From positions 46,063-110,062 of the forward strand of contig VXYK01000014.1 in NCBI GenBank assembly GCA_009845995.1: a DNA stretch of 64,000 nt, read 5' to 3'. The notes under the pieces were generated by a model, which did no database searches, was not told where the DNA came from, and saw only the letters and a list, made by a program, of their open reading frames with translations. This document shows, piece by piece, positions 62,019 to 64,000 of this stretch; the first letter of the stretch is position 1, and each line of letters begins with the position of its first letter. The DNA is from Acidimicrobiaceae bacterium (lineage in GTDB: Bacteria > Actinomycetota > Acidimicrobiia > Acidimicrobiales > Aldehydirespiratoraceae). A program made the position numbers and the translations under genes.

Positions 62019-62754
62019 ACCCAATTGCTTCGCAATTTTTCGATGCCCTCCTTATGAAGAGTGGCTGTACGGGTTCCCAGTTCGCCTCGTTCATTTCTCC
62101 GGAAGTCACCGACTGCAACATGTGATAGATATACTTCGGTGAATTTCAATGGTGAACGGTCAATTGCCGGTTCTGTTACGTTGTCGGCCTTGTAGACAAA
62201 TACGCACAACCATTGGTCCCGCGCGCCATGAGTGTCGACCGCACCTCCCTTCTTTAGCGTAGTTTTTATCTCAACGCCAGCTTCACCCGACTTGATTGAG
62301 TCATTGGCATATTTGCCTTGGACTATGAGATCTGGATGGCCGTTATGGTACGTGTTTTGAGTTAATGATCGGGAGTGGTTCGCTAGGCTCGCAGTCACCA
62401 TATCAGAAAGAGTGCCCGACAAGTTCGCTTTTCTTAAGGTGTCTTCTAAGAGGCCCCGCAAATAGGCGCTGATCTGCAGAAATGCCTGAATCTCCGACTG
62501 AAGCTTCGGCATCTTGACCTGCGGCTTTGCTTGGAGCGGCCACAGTTGCAGCAAAATCCGTTGAGATTCTTGTCACCTATTTGCGCGCGCTCTAAACGTC
62601 CGAGTCCTTTGTTTGTCAAATGAGTATTGACGTCGTAGAAGAAATCATATACATCCTGCATCGCAAGATGAAAGTCGTGTTGACGAAGCTGATATGGCAT
62701 CTCAGCATCAGAATTGAAGCACGATTCATCAACATCTTGCCGCTCAACGGACAC
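61997..62754 (-). pseudogene. PD-(D/E)xK restriction endonuclease, frameshifted
   Basis: Two minus-strand frames are both protein-like. The first (62754 to about 62530) reads DFHLAMQDVYDFFYDVNTHL and NKGLGRLERA; the second (from about 62530 to 61997) reads GTLSDMVTASLANHSRSL, GHPDLIVQGKYAND, GEAGVEIKTTLKKGGAVDTH and GARDQWLCVFVY. The PD and E-x-K of the nuclease site lie in the second. A one-base change near the run CAAAG around 62525-62530 would join them into one protein of about 250 residues. It is the expected partner of the convergent methyltransferase. Either the nuclease is dead, or frameshifting or a sequencing error is involved. Confidence 0.72.
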
Positions 62755-62819
62755 GGCGGTGAACCATAACAGATCCAGCCCGTAGATCTCAACTCACCCG
62801 ACCGGGCTCACCAAGCTCC
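62755..62819. other. Short gap between endonuclease and IS481 fragment
   Basis: Sixty-five bases without a gene. It should contain one end of the IS481-type element, but I see no clear terminal inverted repeat or target duplication. Confidence 0.4.
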
Positions 62820-63525
62820 CTAGGTGTCGGTTCGCGTGAGGTTGTTGACGCGTGATGCGGGTGGGCCGCCTATAGCGGTGTGGTGTCTGTGACAGTTGTA
62901 GTCGTGGATCCAGCGTTTGAGGCGGATGCGTCGTTCGTTTTCTGATCTGAACTTGTAGTTGTAGAGGAATTCGTCAGCCAGGGTGCGGTTGAACCGTTCG
63001 GCTTTGCCGTTGGTCTGGGGCCGATAAGGACGGGTGCGGCGGTGCACGATCCGCCGTTCGGCGAGGACCTCAGCGAAGGCGTTGGAGCAGAAGTTCGGGC
63101 CGTTGTCGGTGAGGACCTCATCGACAGCCATGTCGTTTGACCAGAACCAGTCCTGGGCTCTGCGCCAGAACTTCACGAGTGTGGCGGCGGTCTCGTTGTC
63201 GTGGGCCTCGACGTAGGCGACACGGGAGTGGTCGTCGATGGCGACATGCAAATACGTGTAGCCCACACGGCGTTTGCGGCGCTTGGCCTGGGGACTTTCG
63301 CGCCCGTGTATTCTCCAGCCGCCCCCTGGGGGGATCTGCCCTACTTTCTTGATGTCGAGATGCACCCCGTGACCTCCGACAAGCTCGCGGATGGTGCCGT
63401 GAGGGGATCTGTCCTACTTTCTTGATGTCGAGATGCACCAGCTCACCAGGAGCTGAGCGTTCATCCAAACCTGACCTGCTACCAACCTCTATGTCCACTA
63501 CAACTAGTGGTGCGCCGCACACGCC
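62820..63525 (-). mobile_element. IS481-type transposase remnant
   Basis: The C-terminal integrase part of an IS481 transposase is intact from about 63366 down: VGYTYLHVAIDDHSRVAYVEAH, LTDNGPNFCSNAF and PQTNGKAERFNRTL carry the DDE residues, ending in SRVNNLTRTDT. The upstream part is in another frame (SAPGELVHLDIKKVGQIP, read from about 63470) because a 73-base duplication breaks it, and the N-terminal helix-turn-helix half is missing. The element is therefore inactive. Boundaries are approximate. Confidence 0.85.
63330..63439. repeat. 37-bp direct repeat, 73 bases apart, inside IS481 remnant
   Basis: The block ggggatctgYcctactttct and the following bases to cgagatgcacc occur at 63330-63366 and 63403-63439 with one mismatch. 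The 73-base step is not a multiple of three, so one copy puts the transposase out of frame. Confidence 0.9.
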
Positions 63526-63955
63526 TAACGAACCCCAGCGCGCCCTGTGGCCGAACTGGTGCCACCACTGCTTTGTCACCAACAGAACCGACCTTGACAC
63601 CGCTACCGCTGACGCCTATCACCGCGGCCACGCCAGAGTCGAACTCGCCATCAAAGACCTCAAAAGCAACGGGCTCGCCCACTGCCCCTCCGGACGTTTC
63701 AACGCCAACGCCGCCTGGCTGGCCTGCGCCGCCCTCGCCCACAACATCGCCCGCTGGTGCGCCCGCCTCGGCCAACTCCAACACCCCCACAAGCTCACCG
63801 CCGCCGCCACAATCCGCAACCGGCTCCTCACCGTCCCGGGCCGTCTCATCAACCACTCAGGCCGCCACATCCTGCGCCTGCCCGCAAACTGGCCATGGCA
63901 CAACGCCATCACCACCGCGCTACGACACACCCGCGAACTGCCACTGCTCATCTGA
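63526..63955 (+). mobile_element. IS1380-type transposase, 3' fragment
   Basis: The C-terminal third of an IS1380 transposase: LWPNWCHHCFVTNRTDLDT, YHRGHARVELAIKDLK, CPSGRFNANAAWLACAALAHN, LTVPGRLINHSGRHILRLP and WPWHNAITTALRHTRELPL match the usual order at the end of this family. The frame continues upstream to 63422, but that part is the antisense of the IS481 fragment. The junction lies between about 63480 and 63530. No intact element remains in the window; 45 bases of non-coding sequence follow to the end. Confidence 0.82.
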
Positions 63956-64000
63956 ACGCAGGCCCCGGGGACCCGGCACCCCCAGCACACACCCCAAGCG

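Noticed and set aside
63422..63525. N-terminal part of the plus-strand frame leading into the IS1380 fragment
   Set aside because: It is the antisense of the IS481 sequence; family similarity begins only near LWPNWCHHCF.
1..64000. tRNA, rRNA, riboswitches and replication origin
   Set aside because: I scanned intergenic stretches for such structures and saw none, but a covariance-model search was not possible.

Overview
The window is high-GC DNA from an actinobacterium. The substrate-binding lipoproteins with long Asp/Glu/Thr-rich linkers after the lipid-anchor cysteine, the leaderless or GTG/TTG-started genes and the tightly overlapping reading frames suggest a free-living, possibly marine or sponge-associated, Acidimicrobiia-like lineage. 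This taxonomic call is inference; no rRNA or tRNA gene was seen. Coding density is very high and no gap above about 300 bases lacks a gene.

Layout. (1) 1-4.3 kb: the 5' three quarters of a Wadjet type II SMC-like ATPase (JetC/TIGR02680-like), preceded by a nucleotidyltransferase fused to a small N-terminal domain. (2) 4.4-19.7 kb: a purine island. Two complete BMP-type nucleoside/purine ABC importers lie back to back. One is grouped with a two-gene xanthine dehydrogenase-type molybdenum hydroxylase, the other ends in an 8-oxoguanine deaminase-like amidohydrolase. Together they fit import and oxidation of purines toward urate. (3) 19.6-23.3 kb: a six-gene, translationally coupled operon containing MauE-like and MauD-like maturation proteins, a secreted Cys-rich protein resembling the methylamine dehydrogenase light chain but fused to SLH repeats, a 22-residue membrane peptide and two unknown proteins. 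There is no heavy chain or MauG, so this is the best candidate for an undescribed system. (4) 23.3-32.4 kb: an LCP ligase-like protein, a PhoX-like protein, a dienelactone hydrolase, a glutamate-synthase-like enzyme and a phosphotransferase that have both lost their 5' ends at one junction, a two-component pair in which both phospho-accepting residues are replaced (His to Arg, Asp to Glu), a methyltransferase and an enoyl-CoA hydratase.

(5) 32.5-37 kb: three overlapping sulfatase genes. (6) 37-40.5 kb: a zinc uptake locus (znuB, znuA, zur, znuC) with a palindromic candidate Zur site, a repeat-built His-rich loop in ZnuA and a His-rich tail on ZnuC. (7) 40.5-42.6 kb: a second LCP paralogue and a TetR regulator. 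(8) 42.7-50.9 kb: an eight-gene amino-sugar-type operon with a ROK regulator, M20 amidohydrolase, RbsB/RbsC/half-RbsA importer, YhfX-like PLP protein, ROK kinase and NagB. It looks like a route in which deacylation precedes phosphorylation. (9) 50.9-54 kb: a haloalkane dehalogenase, TetR, unknown protein and nitronate monooxygenase run. (10) 54.1-60.7 kb: DUF2855, GshB-like, GshA/EgtA-like and TauD-like genes (a possible low-molecular-weight thiol locus), a quinone oxidoreductase and a DUF4032 kinase-like protein.

(11) 60.8-64 kb: a restriction-modification module (winged-helix protein, beta-class DNA methyltransferase, frameshifted endonuclease) and wreckage of an IS481-type and an IS1380-type element. 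With Wadjet at the other end, the window carries genome-defence genes at both edges around a metabolic core.
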